Numbered from the stretch's first letter, positions 1 to 14,512 are shown. The stretch is 64,000 bases of DNA from Luscinia megarhynchos (GCA_034336665.1 CM067566.1:16288330-16352329); one strand, 5' to 3'. Numbers and translations are program-made. The notes: a model not told the origin generated them from the sequence alone.

Positions 1-3000
1 GCTCACTTGCTTCTGGCAACCACTGATTTTTAAATATTGTGACAGTTTTAGACTCAATTCTACTGATGGATAAGAGTGTCCTATGATTGATACCGGAAGG
101 CTTTGATCCATTTTTCATAAATATACAGATTTTACACCAGTCTCATAGCAATGATAATGGGAAAGTGCAGGGGTTTTTTCCTTTGGCAAAAGAGTAAGAA
201 AAATAACTTCAAAAGCCTTAAAAGCATGATAAAGCTTAGAGACAGGTTATAGTTACATCACAGAAATGGATTAAGGCATTCCCAAAAAGTACAAAAGTAT
301 ATAGTTAGAGATACTATTGGCTATAAAGATGTCTTATCTTAAAATCCCTAATTTAATTAGGAATTAGTTTGTTTCTGTAACTAAGAAACCACATCAAAGT
401 TTCTGGTGACATTGTAAAAGAAACGAACTCCATTACAGGTAATACAGTTACAGTGAAATATTTCGACTGTTTTAGATTGATGGAATTGGCCTACAGGTGC
501 AAAACAAGCAACTGACTCTACTAAGAAGTCTAATTTGTGCAAGACCTAACCTTGGATGTGACTGGAGGAGATGCTTACAGCAGATGCATTTATTTGCATG
601 GAATCATCTGCAGCTAGGGGATGGGAGGAGAGCCTTGGTAATAAAATGTGAGGCAAAATAATGAGGAATGGTCCTTGGGTTCTAGAGACACACGTGTTCA
701 GCCTGGGTATGAAGTTAACAGAAAGGCTTAGTCCAATGCTGGATTAATGCCTGAACTCAAATAGTTTCATAAAGCTTTAAAGTAGGATGTATAACAGACA
801 GCCAGGTGGAATAAATTTTACTGAAAGAAACCTGAGGCAGTGTTAAATTCTGAAAATGGACCAAAGAGGAAACTGCGAAAGTGTGACAGTGAAACTTTCA
901 GACATGGAAGCAACCAATCCCTGCTTAATAACTGTGGCCATTGGCTTCATGTCCTGCCTCCACACAGAGATGAGCAGGAGCCAGGAGGACTGTGATCTCT
1001 TAATCTCATCAGTAAAATCCAGATCTTGGATTTTTTCCCAATCTCTGTTTCCACTGGGGAATTGCCCTTTATTGTCATCAGTGACCACCTTCTCCCTCTT
1101 CTGTTGCCTTTCCCAATCTGTTCCTCATTCTTTTAATCCTTCTCTCTCTCAATTCAATTCTGATCAGTTCATTAACATTCATATTCTTTTCCCTCCTTGA
1201 AAACTATAACCAAATTATCCAGTTTAGAAACAGACCCTCAGAACTATTGGTGCCATTGGCCCGCCATAATCCTGGACATTTTGTTGGGTTTATCCATTTG
1301 TTTTATTATTTTTATCCCTTGTTCTGGTCTCTTTCTTTGTCCATACTTTCCTTTTACATAATATAAACATTTTGATTGGTGGGCTTTTTTTGGTTGTTTT
1401 TTTTAGGAATTTGTATAATGTTTCACTTGAAAATAAAACTTGAACAACAGTGAATATGATGTGAAAAGATGTAATTTGGAAGGACAGTAGAGAAGAGTTG
1501 TAGAAAGGAAAATCAGGGTTCAAATATATCACAGATTCCAAGGCTTAAAAAAAAATCCTTGCTATAATCCAGTCTGACATCATCTCTGATTGCTTGGCAA
1601 GAGCTGGAAGATTTTTTAAATTAATTGATGTTTTAACTCTATGTTTTTTAGATGCAAAAGCTTCAATCTGTTTTTTAAAATGTGTGGCAGAGATGCACAT
1701 ACATAAATGGTTCCAATTCTTAATTAATCTCAGTGCTATAATAAAACACAGTTTTATCCTAGTCTAAAATTGCCTGCTTTAAACTGTAAATCATAGAAAT
1801 ATTTTATGCATTTATCTGATTAAGAACATCCGAATAAATTTCTCTCCCCCATTAAATATTTTTACATTGCTGTCAGTCCATCTTATAAACTTTTTCTTTT
1901 GTAAAGAGAATATTATCCCCATATTTCCCCATAGCATTTTGTTTACCCACATGAGTATTTCGACTTCTGAAAAACTTACTTGATTTTTCAATATCTTTCC
2001 ATGGTCAGTAATAGAAGCTGTGGAGACTTTCAGGTGTGTCTCTTTCAGGCCTGCCACTGTCCTTAAATCTGGGATTATGAACATACCCTGAGTCACATAT
2101 TTTTGGAGAGAGATATTCTAGCTATGTATTACACCCCCAGAAAGCCATGTTCTATTGTAATTTCACCTGGTTTGTACAGGAGTAATTATTTTTTTTAAAA
2201 AACAGCAAACTTGCAAACTCTTGCCATTGATCTGATCTCATTTTAATGTTCATATTTAATTAATAAAGACTCTTGTCTCCTCCATTTCAGTGGTCTTGCT
2301 GTATCATCGTCAGTATTATCAATGAGGAAATAGCCAATTCTATAGATGCTTCTACAAAGTAAAGGGAAATGAATAAAGTATTTTTTTTCCCCAACACTGC
2401 TATTTCTCATTTAACTCACAAAAATCCAACATTCCAGTTCTAGCCCTAGTGGTGCCCTCTGGATCTGTTTTGTTAATTCTGTTGTTCTATTCTAAATACA
2501 CAAGTCTGAAGAATTAAATGCTTAGGATTAGGTCAAGATTATTTTCTTTTGGTACCATTTTGTAGTTAGAAACCAATTCTTGCATTATCAGGTTAATCTT
2601 TAAAAAAACCCAAAATAAGCCAAACAAACTAAAAATCCAAATAAACAAAAATTTCACAGCTCTTCCAAGTTAATCTGGACAGCACCTGAACTTTTTGTTG
2701 AGTATGAAAAATTTTCATTCTTCCTATTAAAATATGTAATAGTAGATATTATATAAACTATCTTTTATCTGCATAGTTTTTAAAATATATACTAAATTGT
2801 AGCAAAGTTATTGGGTGCAAGTAGAGCTAGGAAAAAGAAAAATGAGATACAGATATAGCTATAAAATCACGAACTAATTAGAGCATGATTGGAATAGCTC
2901 TCTAATAGATTATGGAGGAATGAATACTAATGATATCTTATACAAAATTGCAGTTGTTTTTATGGAGTACTTCTCATTGAGCAGGTTATTAATGTATTCA

Positions 3001-4599
3001 GGGTAAATGACCCAAATATAATTTCTCTATATGTGCACATATCCAAAGGAAGAATGGATATAAGACACTGTGGATGGATTGCTTTTTTGCAGCGACTCAA
3101 GACAACAAAATGTGCCTCAGAGACCATTAAAAGTTGACATACTCTGGTTTCCAGGCTGCTCTGTAAGGTTTATACTGGGGATATTAAATGGTTCCAGGGC
3201 TTCTGGAATCAGGATGGCAAAACTTAGAGCCATTTTTACCCCTGGAGAGACTGATCTGACTCAGAAATGGTAATGCTCTCCAAGTTTATGGGATAGCTAT
3301 TCATATTTGCATGCAGCTGGAAATCTCAGACACTGAATGTTGTGCAGGAGAACCATCAGTTTGGAAATAATTTTGTATATTTTCTTCTTTATGTGACCTC
3401 TGCTCTCACACAGGTATTCACAGATTAGTTTCTTTTTTTTCTATGACCTAAGTTATAAAATCCTTTCAAAAATTGCCTTCAACATAAAAGCACAAATAAA
3501 AACATTCTGGAATGCAAATAATTCATATCTCTGGTAGCTTTGCTGTTTGTTTTTAAGGCAACTGGCTCAGTTCTACTGTTAATGATTTTTATCAAATACT
3601 TTAGATGAATTATATATAGATATATACAAAATTTCTCTGACATTATAGTGCCAACATAAAGTCATTTTAGTGAAGAACAATATAAGCAATTTCTGATTAT
3701 TGCTGTGGTTGCAGTGTGGTAAAAATATCTTCTTTAACAGCTGACACTTCTTTATTTATGTGTATTTTTCTAAAATTTTCTATAAACAAGAGAGTTTATG
3801 AGATATATATATTCTTATTTTCTAATAATTCCAAATTTTATTAGCCCAGGTGAATCACAGGAAAGAATGGTTGTTCTCATTTACTGACTCTTTAAATCTT
3901 AAACAAATTAAGTAATTAATGACTTCTATTAAATTATTTGAAGCATGATTTCACAAAAGCTGTAAAGAAACAAAACAAAATAACAAAAAAAAGTAAAAAC
4001 CAAAAAGAAGTGAGAATAAGGAGCAAAATTTGTTTAGCCATTTCTATTTACCCAAATCCAAATTCCTTGACTAACAGCTCTGCTCCTAAACCAAAACAAG
4101 CTGTAAGAAATCATGTCATTTTACAAAATCAAGTGCAGCATACTGTGAATGTGAAAACTAAAGTCAAACCAAACAATGTTTTGCAATGTTTTCCACGTCC
4201 AGCATCGTCCAGTGGAGCCTACTTAATTCCACACAGCAAATTCATACTATTTGTTCTACATATATAAAAAACAAGAATATATTTCAAATTGGTAATGAAG
4301 AATGGATTCTCAAAGAAATGGATTCTTGGTAAAACACTGCATCTCTGTGTCTCCAAGGAAGGTGTTCCTAGAAGCTGGACATAGTAATGTTAGGCATGTT
4401 GAAACAGTTGTGATTAAAAGAAAAGATTTTGAAAATACAAGAGATTAAATAAATATTTCTAATTCAGTTCTCCTGTTCATTTTCTCATATAAAATGCTAT
4501 AGGCAAGATAAATCATTGTTTCCATTTCAGCAAATGCTGGACTGCTTCCAGGGCAGGGCTAGTTCCTATGAATGTTGTCACAGGAGTGAATGTGACACC
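1..4599. other. intergenic AT-rich DNA, no gene seen
   Basis: This stretch is AT-rich with frequent stops in all frames and homopolymer A and T runs. The open frames present (for example 856-1200 + and 3938-4267 +) have biased low-complexity composition and resemble no family I know. I see no RNA gene or recognisable repeat. Confidence 0.6.
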
Positions 4600-4697
4600 T
4601 GAGGACATGTTGTACTGGTGTCCATGGTTGTGGTACTAGGTTGGCAGTTGGAGTTGAACTTAGAAGTCTTTTCCAACTTTAATAATTCTGTGATTCC
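4600..4697 (+). mobile_element. CR1 LINE, 3'-end fragment
   Basis: The text has the avian CR1 3' untranslated tail in sense orientation: a 'ggttggcagttgga' stretch, then 'agaagtcttttccaac', ending in 'aattctgtgattcc', which matches the CR1 terminal octamer family (ATTCTRTG). Only about 100 bp remain, typical of 5'-truncated CR1 copies. Identification rests on recalled CR1 consensus. The 5' limit is approximate. Confidence 0.8.
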
Positions 4698-7029
4698 ATT
4701 AAAACTTTTTGGCACAGTTCATCGAGTCTACAAGCTCTTGTTTTAGGCTTAAGACGGTCAATGAAGTGACTCTTTATATGATAAAATTATTTCATTCCTT
4801 TTATCATGGAAAAAATATCAATACAAATGGGTACAAATAAATTATTAATAAGAAGACTATTTAATGGATTATCTCTAATGTAATGCAAATTTCATGAGAA
4901 TATCTGATAAAACTGAAGAGTATAAGAATATTTTTTTATTGCTCTCCTAAAATTTTCCCTTCTTTGTATTCAAGCACAGTTGAATCTTGGTTCTTTAACA
5001 ACGTATATAAAACATAACTCTTTCTTCCTGGATTTTCTTTAAATATTCATCCAGTATCTTTCTGGTGAACTTAACATGGACTTTTTCTTTGCGTGCAAGT
5101 AAATTGCTGAGAGAATGGAGGTAGGATAAAGAAAATTACACCTCTTGTAATACACAAATGTATTATATTATACCAGAATAATCATAGATGCATTATTCTT
5201 TCCTAAGCTATATTTTCCAAAATAATAATGCATTTAAATAGTGAATCAGAGATTAAATTCCATTTTTATTCTCTTTTCTTTTTACTTTCTTTTCTTGAAG
5301 AGGAAAATTTCAAAATTCTTCTTCAAACAGATGAGAACCAGATTACAAGAGATTTCTGAGATAATGGCACCTGTCAAGTTCATATTTTGGAGGCACAAAG
5401 GTCGTTGGTCTTATAATATCAGAGAAATAAATTGTTACATCATGCTAAACCATTCACCAAAGACTTTTACAAAGTAAATCTATAGTTCAGGATAATGAAG
5501 GAATTACTGTTAGAAGCCATCAGGGTAACTGTTTGATAGTTCGACCAGCACTGGCCACATCCACTGCATGTTCTGCAGCCTGTGTGGCAGAGTTCTCAAT
5601 TCCTCTTTCAATAACTCTTCATCTCTTTTGCCTACTCTTGCAAAAACTTGTTTGGCTTTCCCAGTTTCCACCTGTTATCTTCTCTATCACGTCCCTGTTC
5701 CATCAAAGCATCATAAAAATGCCTGTGTCATTGTGCCTCACTTACTCTCGAATATCTGATATACATCTGCATCTTATAGTTACCCACATCTGTATTCCCT
5801 ACCCTCCTCCCTTCTTATCTGTATCTCCATTCCTTGCTTTCCTTTGATATCTTCCTTTCACCGTTTTCTCATGGAAATAAATAATTCAGGGCTGAAGATC
5901 TCTAAAGTGTTTAGGACAATGAATTGCAATTGCAGGTACAATGCTGTTAAACAACTGGACACTTGCAACTAGCAATTGATTAGCTGACAATTATGCAGGT
6001 AGGTGAAACAGATGGCTGTGTTAATCATATGCAAGAGTTGAATACATTCCTTTCTTCCATTTCTGTGCACACCAAAATTGACTAAATTTTTCCCCCCACT
6101 ATATAGAAAATCCTCTGCATCTTTAAAATTGATTAGATAGTTTACAAAATGTACCACAATTGTTTAAGTGAAAAAACACAAACGATACCAAGCCTCAGCT
6201 CACCTGATTTTGCTACATCAGATTGTTCAGGTAATAAAACTGAGGGAGAAAAGCCATGTGTAAATGTTTTGATACCATTCTTCTCTACAACTTGAGATGG
6301 GTTAGGCAGCTGCCTCATCTCAAATCAGTGAGTATTGGATGTGTCCTTATGAAAAATTAAATTAATGTATGTGGTTACCCTAGCAGCTGTCCCTTCTTAT
6401 GCTGAAGTTCATCAAGATACTTCTGCCAAGATCCGTGGAAACAGGCTCAAGCCCTTTATATCATCACTTATAGTAATTGCTATTCACAGTTTTCTGTCAT
6501 GATTAAACTGTCTCTTAAAAAAGGGAGGAGAACAAAATACGGAAATAAATGTGTTAAAAGGAAAAATGCTGATCAAATATTCTGAACTGTGCATACAGTG
6601 CTGAAGAAATTCTGCAACTAGCTTATGCTAAGTATTTGGAGTAAAGTAAAAATTATTGCCCAAATATATTTTAAAAGCACATAGTTATTTTAATTACATC
6701 TAAACTGTACAATCACAACTTTTTAAAAAAATCTATATAAGCATTATTCGAATAGTTAATTTCAGAAAATCTTTTGGTAACAATATTCCTGCACTGGTTG
6801 ACTCGATCTGTCAAGCAAACCTTTTCCTGTTGAGCCAAGCCACTGACTTTGTTTCACTCTGATAGGTCAGATCAGCTTCTTTAACTCCTCTCTTGTGCAG
6901 CTAGCAAGGAAGGCAGAAGGGTCCCAGTCCTGATGATGGAATAGCTGCATGCAGTGTCCACTTTTCTTTCTAAATAGGCTTTTATAGGGAAAAAAATGTA
7001 ATAAAGCAAACATTTTTTTACTGTTTAAT

Positions 7030-7082
7030 CTCTCTCTCTCTCAAAAAGTTTTTGAAACTACTATGATTTTTTTTTTTTTTTT
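7030..7082. repeat. (TC)n and poly-T simple repeats
   Basis: A run of alternating TC units is followed after about 25 bases by 16 consecutive T. These are simple sequence with no sign of function. Confidence 0.75.
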
Positions 7083-8962
7083 AAGATTTTCTTTGTGGCT
7101 TACAAAACTAAGTTTTAGACTACAGGATTTTAAACCCCTCAGTTTTGAACAGAAATCATTACAATATTATTCTGGTGTATGTAACATGTCTTTCTAAAAT
7201 GAAGAAAACATCAACAGCTCAGAAACTATTTCAAAAATGCCCTAACATTCAAAAGTTGCAACCTATAAGAATCATTCCATTCAGGTATTAGCCAAAAGTT
7301 CAAAACTTTTTTGTTTCTCTGATAAACATTAGTTTTTATGAGATTCTCAAAATTATCCTGTAATGTGTATTCTGTGATTTCTGTGCTTTAGAGTGGAAAA
7401 TTTTGGATCCAATAACAGGTACCTTATCTAGAAAGCCTCTAATCTACTGTTTTCGTGTTCAGGCTATATCCTCACGTAATTGACCTACAGCTACATATAT
7501 GATGTCTTCAAAGAAATTCAAACTTTCTTCTTGAATTCTATTTGCTGACAGATCAGATATTTGGAAGCCAGTTGAGATTCATGGATCTATGTAAGTTTAT
7601 GCCAGCTGAGAAACAGACCATAATCCACTATCCCTCAGTTCATCTAAAAGTAAAAAACTTCTTTTCACACACCAGTTAAGTCTGCTAAGTGACAACAGTG
7701 TATTTATCCAGCACGTCATTTACAAAACCCAAATGCTTAAAATTCGAGGAAATGAAATGTTAAGGATGCCATAAATCTTAGTGCTCAGAAGGAGTCTAAA
7801 CCAACTTTTATATAAATCCACATGAGTCTTTCCACTTATTTCAGTCAGAGCTGGACTGAGTCCACAATAAACAAATATTTTGTCAAATGTATGGCCAGAT
7901 ATGCCACTAAGGGATGCTGATCTGTGCAAATGAATGGCCTGATATGACAGGGACAGTAGCCAGAGGGTGTTGTGTTCTAGACATTTGGTGTAAATACAAA
8001 CTCTGTGGAGAGCTCAGGAAAAACTGCTGTAGTCAAAAAACACCATTTCCCAAGTGTGGGTATCAGCTATATTTTTCTTCTCTGATTTATAGTATTGCAC
8101 CACTTATTCAGATCAAAGAATCTGAAATACAAGGGGAAAAGTCTGGCAATTGTTTCTTCTCACTCACCTAGACTCCTTTTTATGAAAGGTATGAATGGTT
8201 TATCACTTTTCACTACCTGCAATCTATGTACTTCATAGCCCTCAAAAGAAATAAAGCTTTTTCCCAAGCATTTGAATAAATGCTCAACTATGTAGTACAA
8301 ATTGTAGCATAGTATGTACAAAAACAGTTCATCTTTCTCATTTTTTGAGTACTCAGTTCATATTTAACCCATAGAACCAAAGCATATCTAATAGCTTTAT
8401 GTGAAGCATTCTTACTCAAAATTAACAACAATGAAGTTTATACTCTCTCTCCAAAGCTTGCTAGCACACAATAACTTGAAGCATCTTACAGCAACTAACC
8501 TTAACATAATAACCTTAATATTTTAACTGGAGGCAAAAGCCTTTCAGACTTACTCCATCTATTGTATGGCAAACTGTTAACAATATGCTTAAGAAAAAGG
8601 AAGGGCTCTATGCTTACCTCTTCTGAGGAAGTGTAATTACTTTGCATTTATTTTTTTCGTAAGAGTTGTTTTTTAAGACTATGATCTTCACCACTGAAAC
8701 TGATATATCCAGGAAAATAAGAGATACTATCACAATATGCTGAAAAATTCTTGTTTTTCTTATGCAAATGATAAAGATGTTAGATGCAGCTTATATCACT
8801 GGAAATCCAGTAACTTCCTTAAGAAATAAAATAAATTCAGTCCCTGAATTACTTATAATCTTAATATAGTTTTGATACAAATAGCAGGACAAAAAGAGAA
8901 GGTGGAGTAATATATATGTTCATTGTATTTCCAACCTGCTTACTTCCCACTCAGTGGTTTTA

Positions 8963-8997
8963 TATATTAAACATATTAAACATTATTAAACATATTA
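8963..8997. repeat. short tandem ATATTAAAC-like repeat
   Basis: The motif 'attaaacat' recurs about three times in direct succession with small length changes ('tattaaacatattaaacat', then 'tattaaacatatt'). It is an imperfect AT-rich microsatellite and may vary in length between individuals. Confidence 0.7.
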
Positions 8998-10264
8998 GCT
9001 CTGGCTCAGCACTACAGGCTGCATCTGGCTCTTTAAATCCATACACAACATATACTGCATTGTATGTTAGGCCTGATCCAGAGCATGGTAAGTTTTTACC
9101 TATTTGAACCCAAACTATAATCTTGAAGCACTCATTGGACATGGAGCCAGACTTTTGGCACCTCGGATTGGCTTGAATTTATTGTGAATTTTAATGGTGA
9201 AAAAATTGCATCTGTTCCTAACTGCCTTTCAGCTGTAAATCACTGCTGCATAGCTGATACCAGAAACAGATGGGGAAGGGAAGAGGTGCTCTTTTTGTAA
9301 TCAGTTAGTGAACTCAACAGGGACAACAGTTTGTGGAATAAATGGCAATGACCTCAACCCCAGTCTCGACATCCAGTGAAGACTATCTGAGATGGCTCTG
9401 GCTGGTTCCACAGAACTGCACTTGAGCTGATAAGCCTCAGTGGAGATGGCACAGTTTTGTATGGAGTTAGTCCTTTCGTAGCAATTTCTGTGTATATGGA
9501 GCAATTAATCTGGATAAACCATCCACACTGACTTGTGCACATCCATACCTGAGAGGGTCTAGAGATGCTCGCTCACAATACACATGACATTTAGCATTAT
9601 TTATATTTAGGTTTTTCTGAATTTTTACCAGATGTGATTTAGTTTTTCAGATATGGTGATGGATGATACTCATTCTGCTTGTAAACTCTGTTGTGCTCAA
9701 AGACAGCACCTAGTAAGTGGAGAGGAAAGTTGTCTGATGAATTTTTCAGATATTGTACTCTATAACTCTCTGGGGGATAGAAACTTCGGAATGGAAGTGA
9801 GGGATTAGCCCTGTGTTGAGAGCAAATGAGCATAGAAAATTGGTTTAGGTAAAACAATTTCCAAATCTTGGTGTCATACAAGGCGGAAAAACAAAAGACT
9901 GATATATTCACAACTAGAATACAAAAATTTTTCTGTGAGCCTAAAGAAAATTTTGGAATTTTTTAAACTTAAAACAGCCCAGTGTGTGACTAGCCTCACT
10001 TGCAATGAGACTGTGTCCTTGCTTTATATTCCACCTGGAGGTCACCTTATCCTTCAGGCCCTTTTCAGAAACCTCCTTTTCAGTCAGTCACTTCTCAAAC
10101 ATGCACAGATGCATGGGATTTACTGTGCTGAATGTGGCACCTTAAAAACTTCAAGAGCTTTCCATAGGTGTAGACCACAGATTTCTCAGGATAATTTTAG
10201 ACTGAGGCTCTTCTAAAGTTCTTGTAGACTGGTGCCTTAAATTAAAAAGGATGCATTTGTTTTG

Positions 10265-10345
10265 ATTATCCAAGTAACTGATGAAAATGTTTGATAAAAT
10301 GGGGCCCAGTGTCAGTCAATAGCAATGTACCCTGCTGGTAGTCCA
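10265..10345 (-). mobile_element. possible old CR1-type LINE remnant
   Basis: The phrase 'gataaaatggggcccagtg' followed by 'aatgtaccctgctggtagt' resembles the reverse complement of the CR1 RT-region segment that normally reads 'gttaaacagxaxcggxcccag' and 'ggxaxxccactxgt'. The match is short and degenerate, so it could be chance. Confidence 0.35.
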
Positions 10346-13300
10346 TCTGTGCTCCTATTATTTTGCTTGATGTATGTATTACATTTGATAACATTATTAT
10401 TAGTTTGCCTTTAAGGATTTAAAATAATTTTTTGCAGGTGTGTGATTATTTGTTTGTGGATTGCAGGGGGGTAGTTAGGGACATTTTTGGTGGTTTGTGT
10501 TTTGTTGTGGTTGGTTCATTATTCATTTTAATTAACTTATTTCTAATCTAGCCAAAGATATTTTATTATCTTCTCTTTCATCTAAAAAGTAACTTCTTTC
10601 ACAATCATAAACTCCTTTGCTCCCTGACTTGACCAATCTCTTTAAATGACTCTGTGGTCTTTAGGATTCAGACACTCCTGGAAAGAACATCTTCAGCTTC
10701 TGTGTCCTCAGTGTTACTCTGTCTATCCAAACTGGAACTATGTCTTTGAGAGAAATAGTTGGCCATTTGGTCTGAGGTACCTTTTCACTGAGGATTTACA
10801 CAAGTAATGCCGTACATAAGGTATGCCAGAAGCTTAAAAATGGTATTATGCAGTTTAGTACTTATTGCTTCCTGCTTCCTTGTAAAACAACTTACATTTT
10901 CATGAAAAACATGAAATTTTCTTAACTGGTACCTCAGACAAATCAAGCCAGTCTGGAAAGGTCAGACTAGATTATTTGCTTATCTTCCATCACCATTACC
11001 TGTGAAGGCCTTGACACTTAGACAAGACCTTCTTGAGTGCTGGTTTTCAGTTGTAACTCTGTGCATTTCACAATTAGTCTGTTAAGCTATTTATCCATTT
11101 CCTGGAGTAATATTTTCTCTGCTGCCCTAAAAAGCACTTAAATTAAAGTTTGAACAATGTATGCACATGTAGGGAGTTATAAACTTATTTCTTAAAAATC
11201 TCTTTTCAAAGTACAACAACATTTCAATGTATGGCTTTATTTGTCCTGTGAGCTATTCCTAAAAATAAAACTTTGGATTAATGTTTTGTTCAGAGGGTTT
11301 GTATTTGAGCTGTATGTTATGTAAACGATTATAAAGTATTTGGGAAGTTTTAGATGGGAATTGCTATTTACTAGGTTTACTTTTGTATAATTGGTCATAT
11401 TGGCCTTTGCTGTAAGTTCACAATATCATATATTCTGGCACAATTGTCTGATTGTTTTATGCCATTTTCTTAAGATTTGGCTTAGAAGGCCTAAACACTG
11501 AATAGATTTTGGTAGCTTCTACTGTATCACAGTTATGAATACATTATTCATATGTAATATGAAAGCAGTGCAATTCCCTCAGACTGATAACTTTTATGCT
11601 GCTCTTTTCCATGCAGCAGGATTCACATTTAGTTGAGGGAAACTACAGTTCCCTAGACCATAAGTAATTTTCCCAAATTTGTTCAGTGATTATCCATGAA
11701 CTTTGTATGAGATGAGGAAGGGAGTACTTTACTCACAGTATGATTCCCAGATTTAGTGAAATATAAAGTATTTTTCTTTGTGATTACAGAGTTAGTCCCT
11801 CAATTTCAAGAAAACTCTTTAGTGTTTTTGATTTCCTACTCCTTTATGTTTTCAATTTTGAGCTAATTACTTATTTCAAGTCTTCAGAGCTTTGGAGGGG
11901 CAAACATTCTTTTATTATTTTATTTGGGAAATCTTCCCCTTGTGACAGATTTATTATGTTCTTTGGATGGTAGAGCATTTACTTGTTTAATGCAAATACC
12001 CTTTCTTTTACCTGGCTTCTTTTTACTGTGTGGAAAACATTTTCTTTGATAATAAATTAAAATTTTCAATTAAGACCTCCACAGCCAAAACTGTATAAAA
12101 GCACATAAGACAGAATGCAGTCCAAACTACACTATTTTTTTAAGACTGTCATGCATATGCAGTGTTACTGAACAAACACAGTTGAATGTTCCACTTTTGT
12201 TTCTCTGTCTAGTGACCACAAGAAGAAAATCTGTTGTTTCACAAAGATTTTCTACTTTTGCTTATTATCATGAAAAATATTTTTCACCAAAGACAAATTT
12301 TAACCATAAGAAATGACAATGGATTAATACTGATTAATACTTAGCAGGAATCTTTGTTTTGATATACAGAGTGGTGTGAGATTAGTAGGCAGAAAGAGAC
12401 TTGAGTTAATCTTTGAAAAGATAATTCCTGAAAATTTAATATGGCTGCCTTATATTTACATTACAGGGAAACTCAAAGTGATTTCAATAAATCTTTTAGA
12501 ATATGGCTGTGACTTTTGAAGCAACATTTACATCTGAAGGACATGACTTTATTAAGAGTGCAACACGATTGCTTGATTAAAATGTAGGTATATGATTTTA
12601 TTTTTAATTGAAAAGTAATTCTTGTGAAGATGTTTCCAAAATTTTTAGATTCATTAATGCCTATGCCTGTGAGAAATTAAAAGAAGAAAAAACAAAACAA
12701 AACCCCTACATGTTATACCTGGATGAGATTATGTGCTTTAGACTTTTAGAATTCAAAAGGAAACATGACTGGGGATCAAACAATAACCCACTAACAATTC
12801 ACTGTTGTGCATTATAATTTGAAGGCACTTCAAGAAATATATGAGAAGAAAATGGTAACTATTGTCAAAACAAAACTCTATTCAACACAGTGTTTATGAA
12901 CTGTGCTTGGATACATATACTTTCTGACTACACATTTTAAAAAAGAGATGTTAATTATTATGGGTATTATCTAGGCTTTCCCTTCCTATTCACACTTTTA
13001 TGGATTGGGAGGGGCAAAATAATGTGCATTAGTGATAAAATTGCAGAGCTGTTTAAAATTATAATGCGCTTTGGGAAGAGGAGCTACTTGTAACTAAGAA
13101 CCTGATTTGCATTTTTGCTTCCACATATGCAGTCTTCCACTCATTTGCTTCAGTATTCCAATCATTAAATGAATATAGTCTTCTAGCACTGGTGTTAGAG
13201 CTGAGAACCAACTGCACAGAAAACAGAAATTGCGACTATTTCTTCTGGTGTGAGTTCTAGTCTATAAGGGAGGATGTTGATGGCTGGTTATTGTTAATTA

Positions 13301-13564
13301 GCCAAACCAAAGACTTCTTCAAAGGGAAGGGATAGATCTGACCAAGTGAGGTGAAAATGTCTGCCAATAGACTGGCCTACCTGGGGAAGAGAATTTTAAA
13401 TTGGGAATGAAAGAGAGAGATGATGATGCCCAGTTCAGTAAGAAAGTGGTGAACAGGGCTGGCTATCAAAGGGTGCAAATGTGGACAAGAGAAACCCTTT
13501 AATCAAAAAAAAAAAAATCCTTAAAAGTGGGCCATCCCAAGTGTTACACTCAAAGGAAATATTT
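10346..13564. other. intergenic AT-rich DNA, no gene seen
   Basis: No coding region or repeat family was recognised. A T/G-rich low-complexity patch occurs around 10430-10520 and a 13-base A run at about 13505. Nothing else here is supported. Confidence 0.55.
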
Positions 13565-14512
13565 CTGCACTTTTGTCAGGAAATCAGAAGGAATGGAGGC
13601 CATCTGACGTGCCTGTACACTCATGTACACCCTTCACATGAGCAAGCAGCTGAGATGCATCAGGTTCTGCTTGTGGAAGTGTGATCAGCACTAGCCAGCA
13701 GAACAGAGTCAGTGAAAGCTGTCTGCTACCTGCTGCCTGATCAGGAAGAAACACATGAGGCTTTCTTCAAACAGCTGGAGGAGGCCTCACCATGCACAAG
13801 CCAGGTCCTCTTGAGCACCTTTAACCACCCTGAGAGCTGCTGGAGCATTCCCAGAACACAAGCAGATCCCAGAACACAAGTAATTCAGGTCCTCACCACT
13901 ACATGCTGGGGGCCAGCTGGCCAAAAGCAGCTTTGCAGAAGAGGATCTGGGGGTTCTGGAGAGCAGTGGCAGCATGTCTTTTTGCAAGAGGGGTCAAACA
14001 GCATCTTGGAGTCCGCAAGGAAGAGAGCTGACAGCTGGGTAAGGCAGATCCTTCCACTTTAACCATCTGGAGAGCTGTGCCCAGGCTGCACTTCTTGTGA
14101 CAGGAGAAATATGGACATAGTGGACCAAGTGCAGAGAAGACTCAGGGAAATGTTTAAGGACTTGGACCATCATAAAAGGAGAGGATGAGAGAGCTAAAAC
14201 TACAGTGTGGAGGAGAATAAGCTCAGGGAACCTTATCAGCGTGTATAAATACATCACAGGATGAAAACAGAGTATGGGATCAAATACTCAGTGAATGGAG
14301 AGGAGACAATGGGCACAAAATACATTTTTTTTTTTTAATGGAGGAAAATACCTTTTTTCTCTGTAATAATGATCAAACGCTGGAGCAAGTTGCCCTGAAA
14401 GGTTGTGGAGACATTAAAAACCTGACTGGGTGCATTCCCACAATAACTGCTCTAGATGACCATTCTTGAGCAGAGGGACTAGACAATTTCCAGAGGTATC
14501 ATTCACCATTTG
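13565..14512 (+). mobile_element. CR1 LINE, internally deleted, ORF2 degraded
   Basis: Three parts of a sense-oriented CR1 are joined. First, 13570-13690 carries the endonuclease-start wording ('ctgacgtgcctgtacac', then 'gagcaagcagctgagatgc'). Second, 13712-13847 translates to an endonuclease segment with CYLLPDQEE, EAFFKQLEEAS and FNHPESCW, matching the CR1 pattern CYRPPDQ-EAFxxQL-DFNxPDxCW. Third, from about 13900 the text matches the ORF2 C-terminus, running through the region of 'tggacatagtgg', 'gtgtataaatacatcac', 'caatgggcacaaa', 'gttgccctgaaaggttgtgg' and 'cttgagcagagggactaga' to the 3' UTR. Most of the reverse transcriptase expected between parts two and three is missing. Stops and indels make it dead. 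A 14-bp direct repeat marks the junction near 13849-13880. Confidence 0.85.

Larger units (their letters stand above)
4698..10264. other. intergenic AT-rich DNA, no gene seen
   Basis: No exon, RNA gene or identifiable transposon was seen. Small open frames on both strands lack domain-like sequence. A (TC)n run followed by a 16-base T run lies at about 7030-7082. The 9120-9560 stretch is somewhat less AT-rich, but I could not assign it to a repeat family. Confidence 0.55.

Noticed and set aside
3938..4267. 109-codon open frame on the + strand
   Set aside because: The N-terminal half is lysine-rich from A-runs and no family resemblance is visible. Treated as chance.
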